Notes: a model not told the origin generated them from the sequence alone. A stretch of DNA of 64,000 nucleotides from Bradyrhizobium arachidis (GCF_024758505.1 NZ_CP077970.1:1178001-1242000), one strand, 5' to 3'; positions 18,334 to 29,366 are shown, counted from the first letter of the stretch. A program made the numbers and translations.

Positions 18334-19722
18334 CTACGCCCGTATTTTGATCAAGAAGTCGTTGACCTGTCCCTCCAACGAACCAAGATTCTTGCTCAGC
18401 TCTTGGACGTTATCAACGACCTGGCCCGCCGATGAGCCAGAGGCGCGCGATGCATCATTCAGTCGGTCAATATCGCGGGATGCCTCGCCCATATCCGAAC
18501 TAATGAGTGTGATGCTCTTCGAGATGTCATTTGTGACAATCGATTGCTCTTCTATCGCAGCCGATATGCTGCTCGATATTTCGCGCATCCTGTCTATGAT
18601 CCCAGCGATGTCAGCCATCGCCGAAGTCGTCAGCCCTGTCCTTTCCCGAATGGCAAGAATCTGAGCATCAACCTCGCTCGTCGCCTTTGCTGCCTGCGCC
18701 GCAAGATTCTTTACTTCGCTTGCCACCACTGCAAAACCTCTGCCCGCCTCGCCAGCTCGCGCTGCCTCAATCGTCGCGTTGAGCGCCAGCAAATTGGTTT
18801 GTGAGGCTATTCCCTCGATGAGTTGGACGACGCTGCTGATCTTCGTAACCGACGCAACGAGCTCGTTGAGTGTTGCTTCAGCGTGGACAGTCTTATCCCG
18901 TGCAGATAGCGAAATGTTCGCCGCGGTCGAGACCTGCCTCCTGATCTCAGAGATTGAAGCCGAGAATTCTTGGGCAGCTGACGCAACGGCGCTCGAGTTT
19001 TCCTCCGTCTTTTTCACGATCCCGGTCATGCCCTCAGTGCGAAGGCAAACATCGTCCGTGGATGACCTAATTGTCAACGAGACTGTTTGCATGTTCCTTA
19101 TGGAGCTCGCCACAACATCGACAACCCGCGACACATCGTTTTCGAAATTGTTCGCAAGGCTCAACCGCTCCTCGCGCATGCGGACCAGATCAGTTATGTC
19201 CTGCCAACCACTCACCACTATCGGGCGGCCTTCGAAGTTGGAAACGACAAGACTTGTTCTGACCGGAATGGAAGTCTGATCTTTGCGGCGAAGCCACCAC
19301 TCGATTGCGACATGGCCTGCTTCCATCACCGCTTTATTGGTCTCTTCGAACATCTGCGCAACGCTCTTGCCGTTCGGCTGCGGATCAAGCGAAAGCGAGG
19401 CAAGTGCCAGCCCTCTCATTTCTTGTCTATTAGAAAAGCCAAGTATATGAGCTGCTGCATCGTTGCTCAGGACGCAGCTGTCGGCGTCGAAAACTACGAT
19501 ACCATCTTTAAGCGACTCAAACGCATTGATGGCCATCCTATCGTCCAAAGTTGGTTCTGCGGTCTCCGTTCGCGTCGATGTCGCGAACGAAAGAACCAGC
19601 ATCAATCCACCAACCAGCAGCCCGCTCCAGAAGTGAATTGACAACACGTCCGTATTGGCAGCCACAGTTGCGGCGGGGACAGACAACACCAGCGCGAGAT
19701 TAGATATTCGATTGTGCCACAT
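18334..19722 (-). CDS. Methyl-accepting chemotaxis-like transducer with PAS domain
   Basis: A 462-residue protein. Two short hydrophobic segments (about 8-24 and 30-48) anchor it in the inner membrane with almost no periplasmic loop. A PAS domain follows at about 60-185 ([17 protein letters not shown], then [15 protein letters not shown]), so sensing is probably cytoplasmic. The rest is an MCP signalling coiled coil with the hairpin tip [20 protein letters not shown], which contacts CheA/CheW. No che genes are nearby. It probably feeds a chemosensory array encoded elsewhere. Its place between effector genes is not obviously functional. Confidence 0.9.
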   Translation of the reverse strand: MWHNRISNLALVLSVPAATVAANTDVLSIHFWSGLLVGGLMLVLSFATSTRTETAEPTLDDRMAINAFESLKDGIVVFDADSCVLSNDAAAHILGFSNRQEMRGLALASLSLDPQPNGKSVAQMFEETNKAVMEAGHVAIEWWLRRKDQTSIPVRTSLVVSNFEGRPIVVSGWQDITDLVRMREERLSLANNFENDVSRVVDVVASSIRNMQTVSLTIRSSTDDVCLRTEGMTGIVKKTEENSSAVASAAQEFSASISEIRRQVSTAANISLSARDKTVHAEATLNELVASVTKISSVVQLIEGIASQTNLLALNATIEAARAGEAGRGFAVVASEVKNLAAQAAKATSEVDAQILAIRERTGLTTSAMADIAGIIDRMREISSSISAAIEEQSIVTNDISKSITLISSDMGEASRDIDRLNDASRASGSSAGQVVDNVQELSKNLGSLEGQVNDFLIKIRA

Positions 19723-22159
19723 CGGCGCCCCAAACTGCGGTTGACCCTAATGCAAGTGGATATATCGATTCTCGATTAAAACTCTGTTTCAGAGAGAAAC
19801 GACCTATCGGCATGCTGACACACGCGAATACGCTTACCGAAGTCGAGGACAAGAAAATGCTTGGACTGCGATCAAATCGACGTTCAGCCAAGAAAAAGTA
19901 CTTCGTTTTCCGCAATCGACACGTCGATAATATGCCTATCTGTTGCTCGGGCGGCTCGACAAGCGGACATCAGTGATACCCAGGAATCATCATTCCAACA
20001 GCGCGCACATACGAGAGTATGCTGACCTATACGTAGGTATGGTCGGAGCTAAGCGATTCATACATTCCATGAGAAGCGCCGAACCGTGACGGAAAACGGA
20101 GTGCGGCTGTCCGACCCCAGCGTGTCCGCCCCCACAAAGTTCTTTATGTCTACGGCGGCGCGCAACTAGCCCGTTCGCAGAATTGAGTGCATTGGGCACT
20201 GGGTGCCGTTCTCCTCGCTTTCTTTTGGAGCGGCGCAAAACCAATCCGGACCCGATCGGTCGGCTTGCCGGAGCTCGCAAGAATGAGTTCGAGCGTCATG
20301 CGCGGTATGTGCCACAATGCAAATGCGTGCCCGAAAGAAAGGCCGCCAAATGGCGGCCCAAGAAAGTCGGACTTCGCGCTAGTCAAAAGATCACGTCCAG
20401 AAAAACAGCCCCGGGTGAAACAGATAACGATGCAAACCAGATGTCCGGTGCGGAAACGCTACGACATTTCGCCGACGGACAGCAATATCATTTGTTCTGT
20501 TCCTACCGAGAATGGCAGGGGCTGCGGCCTCGGCCAGGCTGTGTCGAGCAGCTTCATGTGGAGCTGTAGGGCAAAAGGCCGCGTGGCATTGGCTTGATGG
20601 AAGCTTGGCGAATGCGGCGCTCGCTGCGCGAGCTCGTCCGTGATATCGGCAGTGGCAATCGCACAACCAGGCCAGGCCGGCTTGTACGGCCGAGATCAGC
20701 GTACCGCCGTTGCTGCCATAGCGCTTTCGAATCGCGATGATGTGAGCGAGTGCTTGTGAACCCCGATTGCGAGGAGATCGTTGGGAGCGGCGTCGTGTGG
20801 ATCCCCGTTCGGGGCGACCCGCGTTCAGAATTGCGTGCTATCTGCCAGGACCATCTGATCCCGACCCTGCTCGTCTGTAAGCCTGAAGCAACTGCTCGAT
20901 CGGGATTCGGTCGGCGGATCAGGGCCGTCTCGTCATGCTCGCTCTGTGACGGGACTGCGTCGCAAGCGAGCCGAGTACGAAGGTATCGGTGGGACCATCG
21001 GACCACGAGGACCAACCGTCAGAGTTCGGCTAGCGCGTCGCGCTTCAGACAAGTTGTCGGGAATTGAACCAGGCGAGATCATCGTTGGCAAACCAAACGG
21101 CTAGAGATTTCCACATGCAATCGCTCTTGAGCGCGTCCCAATTCGTCTAAGGATTGGTACGGCGCCTGCTTATCGAGAGGGGGAGCCACGTCTTCAAGCG
21201 CCGGCGGTCGAATATATTCGCCTGTAATGGGTCCCGGGACATCGGTTCTTCAACAAGAGGGGCTGATAACATGTCCGGTGTTGCCACTGCGTTTCTGTGC
21301 TCTTCAAGCAATTCCACGAGCGACGGTCTATGATCGGCTCAAGCACATGGTTCCGAAGCTTGCCCTTCGTGGGCAGGCGGGAATCGGCGTCGCAACTTTC
21401 ATGCACAAGCAAGGTCTTTGATGCGCGAGAGCGCTTCAGACATCATGCGATTCTTTACGCATTGAGCATGATGAATTGGATCCAAATGTTAAACAACCCC
21501 ATGTTGCCATCGCTCATATCCTAGCCGAAGCCTACTCCGCGATGGCGGCGACCTATCGCGGGCCCCTCGGCGTCAGTCGTCTCTGGGAACTGCCACAAAA
21601 GCTGGGCTATCCCGGCCTGACCAGGGAGCAGGGTGACAATCCCATGCCCGATCCTTTTCCTTGAGATTCGAAGGACGGCGGTGAGATCCGATAGACCAAC
21701 ATGGGATGACCGGGTCTAGGGCACCGAGGACCTGGGCCTGATCCGGGAGGCATTCCACGAGAACTCCAAATTCACGACCGTAGACGATGCGCTTCCCAAC
21801 TACGTCGTCGTCGATTGGACGACTCTGATGAAGAATGCGTTAGCCTACGATGCTTCGCGGCCATTCCCCTGCGGCGATCGGCATTTTTGCCGCTCTTCAG
21901 GCTCGGCTTGGGCGAAGCGATCTTGGCGCGGCACCCCCCAAGCGGCATCACGCCCGCGAGCGCCCCACCTGAACTCTATAAGCTCTTCGTCTTGATCTGC
22001 GGGACGCCTGTTCTTGCGATCAGCTCGAGACCCAGATCCCGCGGGGACGAGGAATTCGGGGGCAAGGTCAAGGCCAGCTTCCGCGTCGGCGACCGCACCT
22101 ACGGCCCCCACGTCCGACGCACGCACGTTATCCTGCGCAGCACTCGGAGGAGCGTCGTC
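19723..22159. other. Long gene-poor stretch with decayed coding scraps
   Basis: No intact gene is supported. Plus-strand frames near 21520-21840 (LGVSRLWELPQKLGYPGLT, then LIREAFHENSKFTTVDD) look like broken pieces of one protein whose family is not recognised. Around 22075-22125, VGDRTYGPHVRRTHVILR recalls the start of IS3-type OrfB and may be a transposase scrap. Confidence 0.4.
20341..20371 (-). terminator. Candidate rho-independent terminator (minus strand)
   Basis: GGCCGCCAAATGGCGGCC (20341-20358) is a perfect 8-base inverted repeat with a two-base loop. Read on the minus strand it is followed by TTTCTTTC, giving a terminator-like hairpin and pyrimidine tail. No intact minus-strand gene lies immediately upstream, so it may be a relic. 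Confidence 0.4.
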
Positions 22160-22191
22160 GTCAGGTTCTCGACAGCTATCGATCATAGCAA
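22160..22191 (+). promoter_or_regulatory. tts box upstream of NopD-type gene
   Basis: GTCAGGTTCTCGACAGCTAT followed by CGATCATAGCAAG, 224 bases before the GTG start at 22384 on the same strand. The core GTCAGNTTNTCG and AGCTA are intact. Confidence 0.82.
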
Positions 22192-22383
22192 GGTCTCCAG
22201 GGCGAAATCATTGCTGCGATCGCAATGCAAGAACGCTGGAGCGCGTGGTCGGGATACTAGGACGCGGCATGTTGGGGTGTTCACGCGAATCTTTGCTCGG
22301 CTCCGATGCAGTCGACTCGATTCCGCAACAAATTAGAACCGACCCCAGGCTCAAATTGGCCTATAATCCGAAAGTGAGAACGA

Positions 22384-25300
22384 GTGGAGTTCCCATCAAC
22401 GAACTGGGTGCGCCAACAATCGGGCAGTGCAGACCCGCAAGAGAGCTCACCGGCTCCGTCCGCAGATGCGGCGGCCTTTGAGCAGCAGCTGAGCGAGATC
22501 GGCAATTCAGGCAGCCGCGTGCTGATGCTGTCGCCCATTCATCAACTGGGCGCATCGCCATCGGAGGCTCAGCCCATCATGCAAGGGAGCGGGCCAGAAG
22601 ACGCGCCAGCATCGCATAGTGGAGGCGGTGGAGCGATGGAGGCCGCCTCGGCGCTGCAGCGGAGTCAGTCAACTGGGGTTTTGGCGGGTGGCAGCAAGCG
22701 CCCTGTTTATCCCCAGGATGCCTTCATTATTTTGAGACTTGAGTCAGCCCTCATAAAAGGGGGAGCTGCGAAACGCACCGCAGGGAACAATGTAAGTAAT
22801 CTTCTCACTTTGGACCGTTGGCTCTTTGAGAATAAGAAGGAGGCTATTGCTTCCCGGCTTGATAACGAGTCGCTGGCCGCTGATGTCGCCGAGTTCATAG
22901 GAAAGGGTGGCACCAAAAAGGTTCGCAAGGCGCTAGACCATCTCCGCACCTCCGAGTTATCGGGCGGAGTCGTGCCGATCACAGGCCTCGCCGACTTGAC
23001 TCCATATCCCGAGGACGCGGTTCTCATCAAGGAGTATAAAAACGAAGAACGGACACCTACCGCCCGGAACTATGCAACTGCTCTTAGCAGGTTCAGTGAC
23101 TACCTGCGTGAAAAGAACAAACGCAGCATTGCGGGTCGGCTTTCCGATAAATCGCTGGACGAAGATATCCGCGCCTACAAGAAAGGGCCCGTTCGTGACC
23201 CGCAGATCGGGTCCGCACTGGCGCGTCTCCGAAAGTCCCGAGCGGGCGCCCAAGCGATGGAACTCGAGCGTCAGGTGCTCCCAGCTCCTTTGAAAGACGC
23301 GATCCTGATGGAGTCGCCACCCGTTGGGGACGCCGCTGCGCAGCCCAGCGCATCGGAGCGAGCCATCCAGTGGCCAGAGGTCCTTCGTGCGGAAGGGCAC
23401 GATGGGGATCTAGCTTCGGGCACGATGGACGAAGCCGGCCCCTCGTCGTCTCCCGAGTCAACCGCGCAAGACGGAGCATCGCCAGGGGAGACGCCGCTCA
23501 TCATGCAAGGGAGTGCGCCAGAAGACACGCCAGCGTCTCATGGTGGAGACGGTGGAGCGATGTTGGGCGCCTCGGTGCTGCAGCCGGGCGAGTCAACTGG
23601 GGTTTACGTCGATGGCAGCATGCGCCCTCTTTATTCCGATGACGCATCCCTTATCGTGGGGCTTGAGGAGACCATCGTTGGGTCCAATGGAGAACATCTT
23701 CTCAACTTGGCTCGTTGGCTCTTTGCAAACAACAGGCCCGGCATTGCTGCTCGGTTGCACGACGACTCACTCAGCCAGGATGTCGAAGAGTTCGAGAGGA
23801 GCTATGGTTCATCGTCCGTCGTTACGGCCTTAGCTTTTCTCAAGGCTCCTCGGTCGACGGAAGTGGTGCCGCCGCGCGTGAAACGCGCTGTTCTGAATCC
23901 TTATCCCGATGATGCGGCGCTCATCAACCAATACAAAGCAGCGCCTGCGCAAGGGATCACTCAAGATACCGCCAAGAGCTACGCAACTCTTCTTGCCGAC
24001 TTCAGTAACTATCTGCGGAACAAGATCAAGGCGGGCATTGCTACTCGGCTTACCAACCGGTCGCTGCATGAACTAGATAAGGATGTCGAGGGCTATAAGG
24101 ACTCCGGTGGTAAACGGAAGATCCGTACCGCACTCTCTCATTTCCTAAAATCGCCGGCGGTCGCCCGAGCGATGGGGCTTGAGCGCCAGCTTCCCTCCCG
24201 ACCTGAACGTGCGGTCGTGACAGAGCCGAGATTCGTCGGAGATGATGCTACGCAGCACAGCGCATCGCTGGGAGCTGTCAGCGGGGCGGAGATCCTCCCT
24301 ACGGAGGAGCACGATCAGAATTTGACTTGGGAGATGATGGACGAAGCGTCGTCGACGCTTGAGCCAACCGCGCAACTCACTGCGTCACCACCGGCGACCC
24401 AGCCCATCATGCAGGCGGGTGCGCATGAATACACTCGCGCGTCGCCGGAACGCGGTGGGACGATTCCCGGGGCTTCCGCGCTGCAGCCGGGCCAGTCGCC
24501 TTGGGCTTTCGTAGGTCTGATCGGAGATCCTCTATATTCCCGGGACGCGTCCCTTATCGAGGGACTAAGACCAGCGCTCATCAAGCGCGGCTTCAAGCCC
24601 CGCAGCATCAGGGACAATGTCAATGCTCTTCTCAGATTGGGGCGTTGGCTCCTTAAAAACAACAAGCCGGAAATTGCTGCTCGGCTTAACCACGAGTCGC
24701 TGGATGAAGATACCAAGGCATTCGACAAGACTCGGAACCGGTCCATCCTTACGGCATTAGGTCATCTTCGGGCATCCAAGTTGGAAAGCGGAAGCAAGCC
24801 GATCGCAAGCCGCGCTGACTGGAATCCCTATGATGATGATGCGGCCCTTATTAGAGAATACAAAGCGACCGTCATCAAGAACCGCAAAACTGCGAACAAA
24901 TACGCAACCGCTCTTAACAGTTTCAGTGAGTACCTTCGCAAGGGCAACAAACCGGGATTTGCCGCTCGGCTTTCCAATAAGTCGTTGGATGAAGATGTCA
25001 CGAGCTATCGGAACGAGCCCGGCAGCAATCCGAAGATCCGTGCTGCACTGTCTCACTTACGAGAATCGGCGGCAGGCGCCCGAGCAATCGAGCTCGAGGA
25101 GCCGGCTGCGCACCCTGGCGACGCGGCTGACGGTGACGAGTCCTTGGGTCCTTTCAACGGGTCCCGCGACCACAATCACTTTCCGGACGAACTGATGGGT
25201 TGGAGCAATCTCCATCCAAGCGAGGAAGTCCTCATCAACAACGAGCAAGACACCCCGGAGGTGAGACCAGCGGAGAGACTGGGTGCTTTGAACAATTCGC

Positions 25301-27810
25301 AAGGCCTTCCCAGTGAGCGCCAGCTCAGCGAGAGCGATAACTTAGGCGGTCGTGTGCCGCAGGCCTCCACACACGATGTGGATGCAGCATTGCCTGAGGT
25401 GCAACCCATGACGCATGCAAGCGCGTACGAATACTCCACCCTATCGCATGCTGCAGGCGAGCGGATCGAGTTCCCCGCCGAGTTGAAGGGACGTTCTCGT
25501 CGCGGATCCCGTGCTGACTTGGGGCCTAGCACGCGCCCGATTCATCCTGAGGATTCGTCTTTCATCTCAGGGCTTAAGGAAGCAATGGTTCTGGCAAATT
25601 ACCAGGAGACTACCGCAGATGCCAATGTACGTGCTCTTCGCCGGCTGAGCCATTGGCTCTTGGTCAGCGAGAAGCCGGCCATCAACGTTCGGCTTGAGAA
25701 CAAATCGCTGGATCAGGATGCTGCGAAGTCCGGTGATCGCTTCATCGGTGTAGCACTAGCTCATCTTCGGGAGTTCAAGTCGCCCCGCGGAATTGCTCCA
25801 ATCGCACGGCGAGGTAAGGGGGCGGGGGAGTCCGCAGCGCAGCGCAGCGCCTCGCAGGGGCCTTTCAGTTGGCCCGAGGAGCTGCCCCCGGGGGAGGATG
25901 ATCAGGATGTTCCCGAGGAAGCCTTAAGCTGGCCAGAGGAGCTCGCTTGGGAGAGTAATCATCAAATGTCTCTCGAGCCATCTGCGCACGAGCGCCACGC
26001 GCGCGATCCCAGCGAGGCTTTTCACGCCTTGAACTGGGGCCGTGAGCACCAGCAGGCGACAGATGGGCTGCTGCATGGGCTTGACATCAACAATCTCCCA
26101 CCAGATGAGGAGGTGCTCATCAATTATGAGCAGAGAACGGTGGAGTTCACAGCAGCGAAGAGGCAGAGGATATTAAGTCCGCAACGTCTCGACACGATCT
26201 GGCAGCCGGCCAGGGCAGTCAGGCCCAATGCAGGAGCGGTTGACGATTGTCTCTATCCCGGCGACGCGGATCTCATCAAGAAGTACAAAATGCAAGCTGC
26301 GACTGAGGGTACGTCAGGTACAGCTAACATCTATGCGTCCATGCTCAGCGAGTTCAGTCGCTACCTCCGCCGAAACAACAAGCACGGCATTGATGCCCAA
26401 CTTAACGACCCGTCGCTCAATGAACTGGATCAAGATGCCAGGCTATATAGAGGGGCCGGAGGTTACAGAGCTATCAGCGCAGCGCTGGCTCATCTCCGGA
26501 ACGGAGCGAGCAAACGTCTTCCCGCTCCTTTTTACGTTGCGGACGGGTCTCTAATTGCAGGGCTTGAGCCCGTACTCATCGACGCGGGGTATGAGGCGAG
26601 CACGGCCAAAACCCAATATGTTCATCCTCTTCGCAGATTCAGCCAGTGGCTATTTGCAAACAACAAGTCGGGACTCGCTGCTCGGCTCAACGAAGAGTCG
26701 ATAGACAACGATGCAGCGGAATTCGAAAAAGGTCGGAAGAATCGGGTCCTTCCTACGGCTCTAGATCGTCTCCGGAACTCCCAGTCCGAGGGCGGAATAG
26801 CATGGATCACAGTCCGCTCGAGAGACGTTGAGAGCGTCGCTCCGGAGCACAATTGGCCAGAGGAGCTCCCCCCGGAAGGTGACGATCAGGATCTGCTTGG
26901 GGAGATAGAGGAGGAAAGCCGGCCGTACGAAAGGACCACCCTTGAGCAGACACAGGAGGTAGAACAGGCTCGACCGTCGGAATCCGCTAGGTCCAGCTCA
27001 ACCTGGTCGCCACAGATGCCGTTTGACCTTGATTGGAGTCTTTGGCCGGCTTGGGAAGCCGCGCCATCATTGCCTATCGCGGCTCAATCGCCGTCCACAC
27101 CGCACGAGCTGCGTGACGATGCTCACTATGCGTTTCCGCGCACGCCGTCCTCCGGTGCGCCGGCCGGAACTTGGGATCCGACAGCCTCGATCCACGGCTC
27201 CAGCGGGCGGCTGCTCGAGGACCTGGAATGGTTGGGCGATGAGCATATCGGGGCGGATTACGCACTCCTGTTGCAGGAGTTGCAGAGGGACAATCCGGAT
27301 CTGGCGGCCCGGACTCGATTCGTGGAGCCCGCGACAGCCCATGTGCTGCGAAGGACCCTGAACGAGGACGTCCTCCTGGAAAACCTGCAGGGGATCGTCA
27401 ACGACCAGGATGGCAACGATACCGCCCGCTTCGTGTTTATGCCAGTGAACGACGATGAGGACAATGGCGGCCGCCATTGGTCCTTGCTGCTCCTTGATCG
27501 CGGCGCGCCGGAAGGGCCGGTTGCCTATCACTACGACTCCGCCGAGGGGCGCAATCACACCTATGCAGCAAAGCTCGCAGAAGTGCTGCATGCCCGCCTG
27601 GAGCAATCCCGAATGGCCCAGCAGCAGAACAGTTGCGATTGCGGCGTCTACGTGGTGGATGGCACGCGAGAGCTGGTTAGCCAATTGTCGCAAGGGCAAC
27701 GGCCGGAGCTGCTAAACCTCGACAACCTCGTCGCGGATCGGCGGGCACTCCAAAACCGTCTCAGAGCTGACTGCGGCACAGCTAATGCGCGCTCCCAATT
27801 CGCAATGTAA
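22384..27810 (+). CDS. nopD: NopD-type type III effector: C48 (ULP/SUMO) protease with nine integrase-like repeats
   Basis: A 1808-residue effector, GTG start, with a tts box 224 bases upstream. After a Ser/Pro-rich secretion region come nine repeats of about 80-90 residues (about 105-1470) alternating between two types. Type A contains RPLYSxDA and RWLFxNNKPxIAARL; type B contains NPYPDDAALI and SFSxYLR. Acidic linkers with WPEELPPEGDDQDL separate some. The C-terminal ULP1-like domain (about 1600-1790) has the full catalytic set: His1698 (RHWSL), Asp1718 (YHYDS), Gln1748 and Cys1753 (NSCDCGVYV). NopD and XopD relatives remove SUMO or ubiquitin-like proteins from plant nuclear targets. It is unusually long because of repeat expansion. 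Protease activity is expected; the role of the repeats is inference. Confidence 0.92.
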   Translation: MEFPSTNWVRQQSGSADPQESSPAPSADAAAFEQQLSEIGNSGSRVLMLSPIHQLGASPSEAQPIMQGSGPEDAPASHSGGGGAMEAASALQRSQSTGVLAGGSKRPVYPQDAFIILRLESALIKGGAAKRTAGNNVSNLLTLDRWLFENKKEAIASRLDNESLAADVAEFIGKGGTKKVRKALDHLRTSELSGGVVPITGLADLTPYPEDAVLIKEYKNEERTPTARNYATALSRFSDYLREKNKRSIAGRLSDKSLDEDIRAYKKGPVRDPQIGSALARLRKSRAGAQAMELERQVLPAPLKDAILMESPPVGDAAAQPSASERAIQWPEVLRAEGHDGDLASGTMDEAGPSSSPESTAQDGASPGETPLIMQGSAPEDTPASHGGDGGAMLGASVLQPGESTGVYVDGSMRPLYSDDASLIVGLEETIVGSNGEHLLNLARWLFANNRPGIAARLHDDSLSQDVEEFERSYGSSSVVTALAFLKAPRSTEVVPPRVKRAVLNPYPDDAALINQYKAAPAQGITQDTAKSYATLLADFSNYLRNKIKAGIATRLTNRSLHELDKDVEGYKDSGGKRKIRTALSHFLKSPAVARAMGLERQLPSRPERAVVTEPRFVGDDATQHSASLGAVSGAEILPTEEHDQNLTWEMMDEASSTLEPTAQLTASPPATQPIMQAGAHEYTRASPERGGTIPGASALQPGQSPWAFVGLIGDPLYSRDASLIEGLRPALIKRGFKPRSIRDNVNALLRLGRWLLKNNKPEIAARLNHESLDEDTKAFDKTRNRSILTALGHLRASKLESGSKPIASRADWNPYDDDAALIREYKATVIKNRKTANKYATALNSFSEYLRKGNKPGFAARLSNKSLDEDVTSYRNEPGSNPKIRAALSHLRESAAGARAIELEEPAAHPGDAADGDESLGPFNGSRDHNHFPDELMGWSNLHPSEEVLINNEQDTPEVRPAERLGALNNSQGLPSERQLSESDNLGGRVPQASTHDVDAALPEVQPMTHASAYEYSTLSHAAGERIEFPAELKGRSRRGSRADLGPSTRPIHPEDSSFISGLKEAMVLANYQETTADANVRALRRLSHWLLVSEKPAINVRLENKSLDQDAAKSGDRFIGVALAHLREFKSPRGIAPIARRGKGAGESAAQRSASQGPFSWPEELPPGEDDQDVPEEALSWPEELAWESNHQMSLEPSAHERHARDPSEAFHALNWGREHQQATDGLLHGLDINNLPPDEEVLINYEQRTVEFTAAKRQRILSPQRLDTIWQPARAVRPNAGAVDDCLYPGDADLIKKYKMQAATEGTSGTANIYASMLSEFSRYLRRNNKHGIDAQLNDPSLNELDQDARLYRGAGGYRAISAALAHLRNGASKRLPAPFYVADGSLIAGLEPVLIDAGYEASTAKTQYVHPLRRFSQWLFANNKSGLAARLNEESIDNDAAEFEKGRKNRVLPTALDRLRNSQSEGGIAWITVRSRDVESVAPEHNWPEELPPEGDDQDLLGEIEEESRPYERTTLEQTQEVEQARPSESARSSSTWSPQMPFDLDWSLWPAWEAAPSLPIAAQSPSTPHELRDDAHYAFPRTPSSGAPAGTWDPTASIHGSSGRLLEDLEWLGDEHIGADYALLLQELQRDNPDLAARTRFVEPATAHVLRRTLNEDVLLENLQGIVNDQDGNDTARFVFMPVNDDEDNGGRHWSLLLLDRGAPEGPVAYHYDSAEGRNHTYAAKLAEVLHARLEQSRMAQQQNSCDCGVYVVDGTRELVSQLSQGQRPELLNLDNLVADRRALQNRLRADCGTANARSQFAM
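22695..26790 (+). repeat. Nine alternating A/B protein repeats within NopD-type gene
   Basis: Type A units start near 22700, 23625, 24525, 25530 and 26525; type B units near 22995, 23895, 24820 and 26245. Each has an N-terminal acidic DA[SA]LI segment, a helix, a W/Y-L-R/F helix pair, an ARLxxxSLDxD motif and a final ALxHLR helix. The helical pattern recalls the SAM-like core-binding domain of tyrosine recombinases. Copies are diverged, unlike the near-identical 174-bp units at 13477-14250. Confidence 0.8.
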
Positions 27811-27954
27811 GGACGATAACTTGGCACCCTTTCACCCCACGATGAGGAAGTTAGAAGAACGCGGCGAGACCATGTTGCATGGTTTAGGGAGTTGGCCACG
27901 ACAGCAAGTCTCCCTTCAGTGCTCGCGACACGCCGCCAGGTGTTCGGGGCACCA

Positions 27955-28086
27955 CTTTGCATCGACAACCTCACGCCAGCCGATGTCTGCTTCGGCGGGG
28001 CCGAGGCGATCCTCGCAGAACGAAAACGCATCAAGCGCGACACCATCGCAAACCGCCGCTTGCAGGATCAGCTGCAGGCTGCTTAA
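27955..28086 (+). pseudogene. Transposase C-terminal fragment (IS3-type)
   Basis: The frame NLTPADVCFGGAEAILAERK followed by RIKRDTIANRRLQ and a stop at 28084-28086 matches the usual C-terminus of an IS3-like integrase-core transposase. No catalytic residues remain. It lies directly downstream of the NopD-type gene. Confidence 0.6.
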
Positions 28087-28225
28087 TCTCTAACCCAGAT
28101 GAGCTAGAGCCTCTCTTCGCGAAAAGCCTGATCAGTCTCAAACTATTTGACGACGGACAATGCTTCGGTCGTGGCTGGTATCGGGAGTACAAGCAATCGT
28201 AGTGGCAGTGCGCTAGGATGACGTT

Positions 28226-28873
28226 ATGATGGTCTACACGTGGTGGCGTTCGTTGGCTGCGTTTCGCGTGCGGATCGTCCTGAACTTGAAGGGTGTAACG
28301 GCGGAGGAGCGACAGGTCGATCTTCGCAAAGGCCAGCAGCACGATCAAGCGTTTCGAGCGGTCAATCCGCAAAGCGCCATTCCGGCGCTGGTGCTCGACG
28401 ACGGGAGCACGCTGGTCCAGTCCATGGCCATCATGGAATACTTTGAGGAAGCGTATCCTGCTCCGCCACTGCTGCCCGCCGACGCTGCGGAGCGGGCGCG
28501 TGTACGTGCTCTGGCCCAGATGGCAGTGGCCGATGGCCACCCGCTGGTCACGCCGCGTGTTCGTGCGTACCTCGAAGGGGAACTTGGACACGGCGAAGCG
28601 CAATATTTGGCGTGGAGCCGGCATTTCATGGGCGCGGCGCTCATGGCGATGGAAGAGCATCTCGCGCGCGATCCTCAAACCGGCATGTTCTGTCATGGCG
28701 ACCGGCCGACGCTGGCCGACGTCTGCCTCGTCAGCCAGGTCGTAGGCTTTTCCTACTTCGGTGGAACGGCCGACGCGTTTCCTGTCGTGCGGAGGATCAA
28801 CGCAGCCTGCATGCGAATCGATGCCTTCCAGCGTGCGCATCCGCTTGCACAACCGGACGCGCCGAAGGCGTGA
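28226..28873 (+). CDS. Glutathione S-transferase family protein (maleylacetoacetate isomerase-like)
   Basis: A 215-residue soluble protein with an N-terminal thioredoxin-fold GST domain (RSLAAFRVRIVLNLKG, then cis-Pro in SAIPALVLDDG and the glutathione-binding Gln-Ser in LVQSMAIMEYFEE) and an all-alpha C-terminal domain (HGDRPTLADVCLVSQ). The layout is that of zeta-class GST/maleylacetoacetate isomerase, which uses glutathione as cofactor. The usual SSCS-type loop is changed to SLAA, so the isomerase cysteine is absent and the exact reaction is uncertain. The gene is flanked by transposase scraps on both sides and stands alone. Confidence 0.85.
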   Translation: MMVYTWWRSLAAFRVRIVLNLKGVTAEERQVDLRKGQQHDQAFRAVNPQSAIPALVLDDGSTLVQSMAIMEYFEEAYPAPPLLPADAAERARVRALAQMAVADGHPLVTPRVRAYLEGELGHGEAQYLAWSRHFMGAALMAMEEHLARDPQTGMFCHGDRPTLADVCLVSQVVGFSYFGGTADAFPVVRRINAACMRIDAFQRAHPLAQPDAPKA

Positions 28874-29290
28874 GCCGCGTCGCGGGCTCGCACCGCGTTC
28901 AGGCGCGTGTCCAGCCCTCTCGCCGACTCTGCATTCTGCGAGGAAGCCGAAGGAGAAAACCGCGCCCAGTGCAGGGATGCGCTTGCGAGCTTAGGCCGCA
29001 GTGGCACTACGCCAGGAGGCGGGTTCTGTTCCCGCTTCGGAGATTAGTTTCCGCCGAAGCGGACCAAGCGAACATTTGTCGGTCTGGGTCATTCTCGACC
29101 GCGGCGGAGCCAGCAGCAAGTCCGGCGCTTTCCGCTATGCCCCGAAGGCAGAAGTGAATTCATAGGAGCATTGGCGGCTCCGCAATGGGCTGTCACGGAG
29201 CTCTGCCTGGAGCCATTGAGCGCCATGGGACAGCTCCATATCGAGGAAGTGTTGGCGACCACCTTGTTAAAAGGCAACATGGCGAAAGGT
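28874..29290. other. No supported gene
   Basis: Short frames only; nothing recognised before the IS630 scrap. Confidence 0.4.
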
Positions 29291-29366
29291 TGGCGAGTTC
29301 CTCGATCTCTTCTCCGCCCAGGAGTGTGCCAACTACCTCAAAAATTCAGGCGATGTTTCCGTATAA
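29291..29366 (+). pseudogene. IS630-family transposase C-terminal scrap
   Basis: In this frame the DNA reads GEFLDLFSAQECANYLKNSG and stops at 29364-29366. This is the typical tail of rhizobial IS630 transposases (a DxFxxxECxNYxxxxG pattern). Only about 24 codons remain. Confidence 0.55.

Noticed and set aside
20554..21015. A 153-codon minus-strand frame with a possible IS3-like ending
   Set aside because: No catalytic or conserved block could be aligned by eye; competing frames read equally well.
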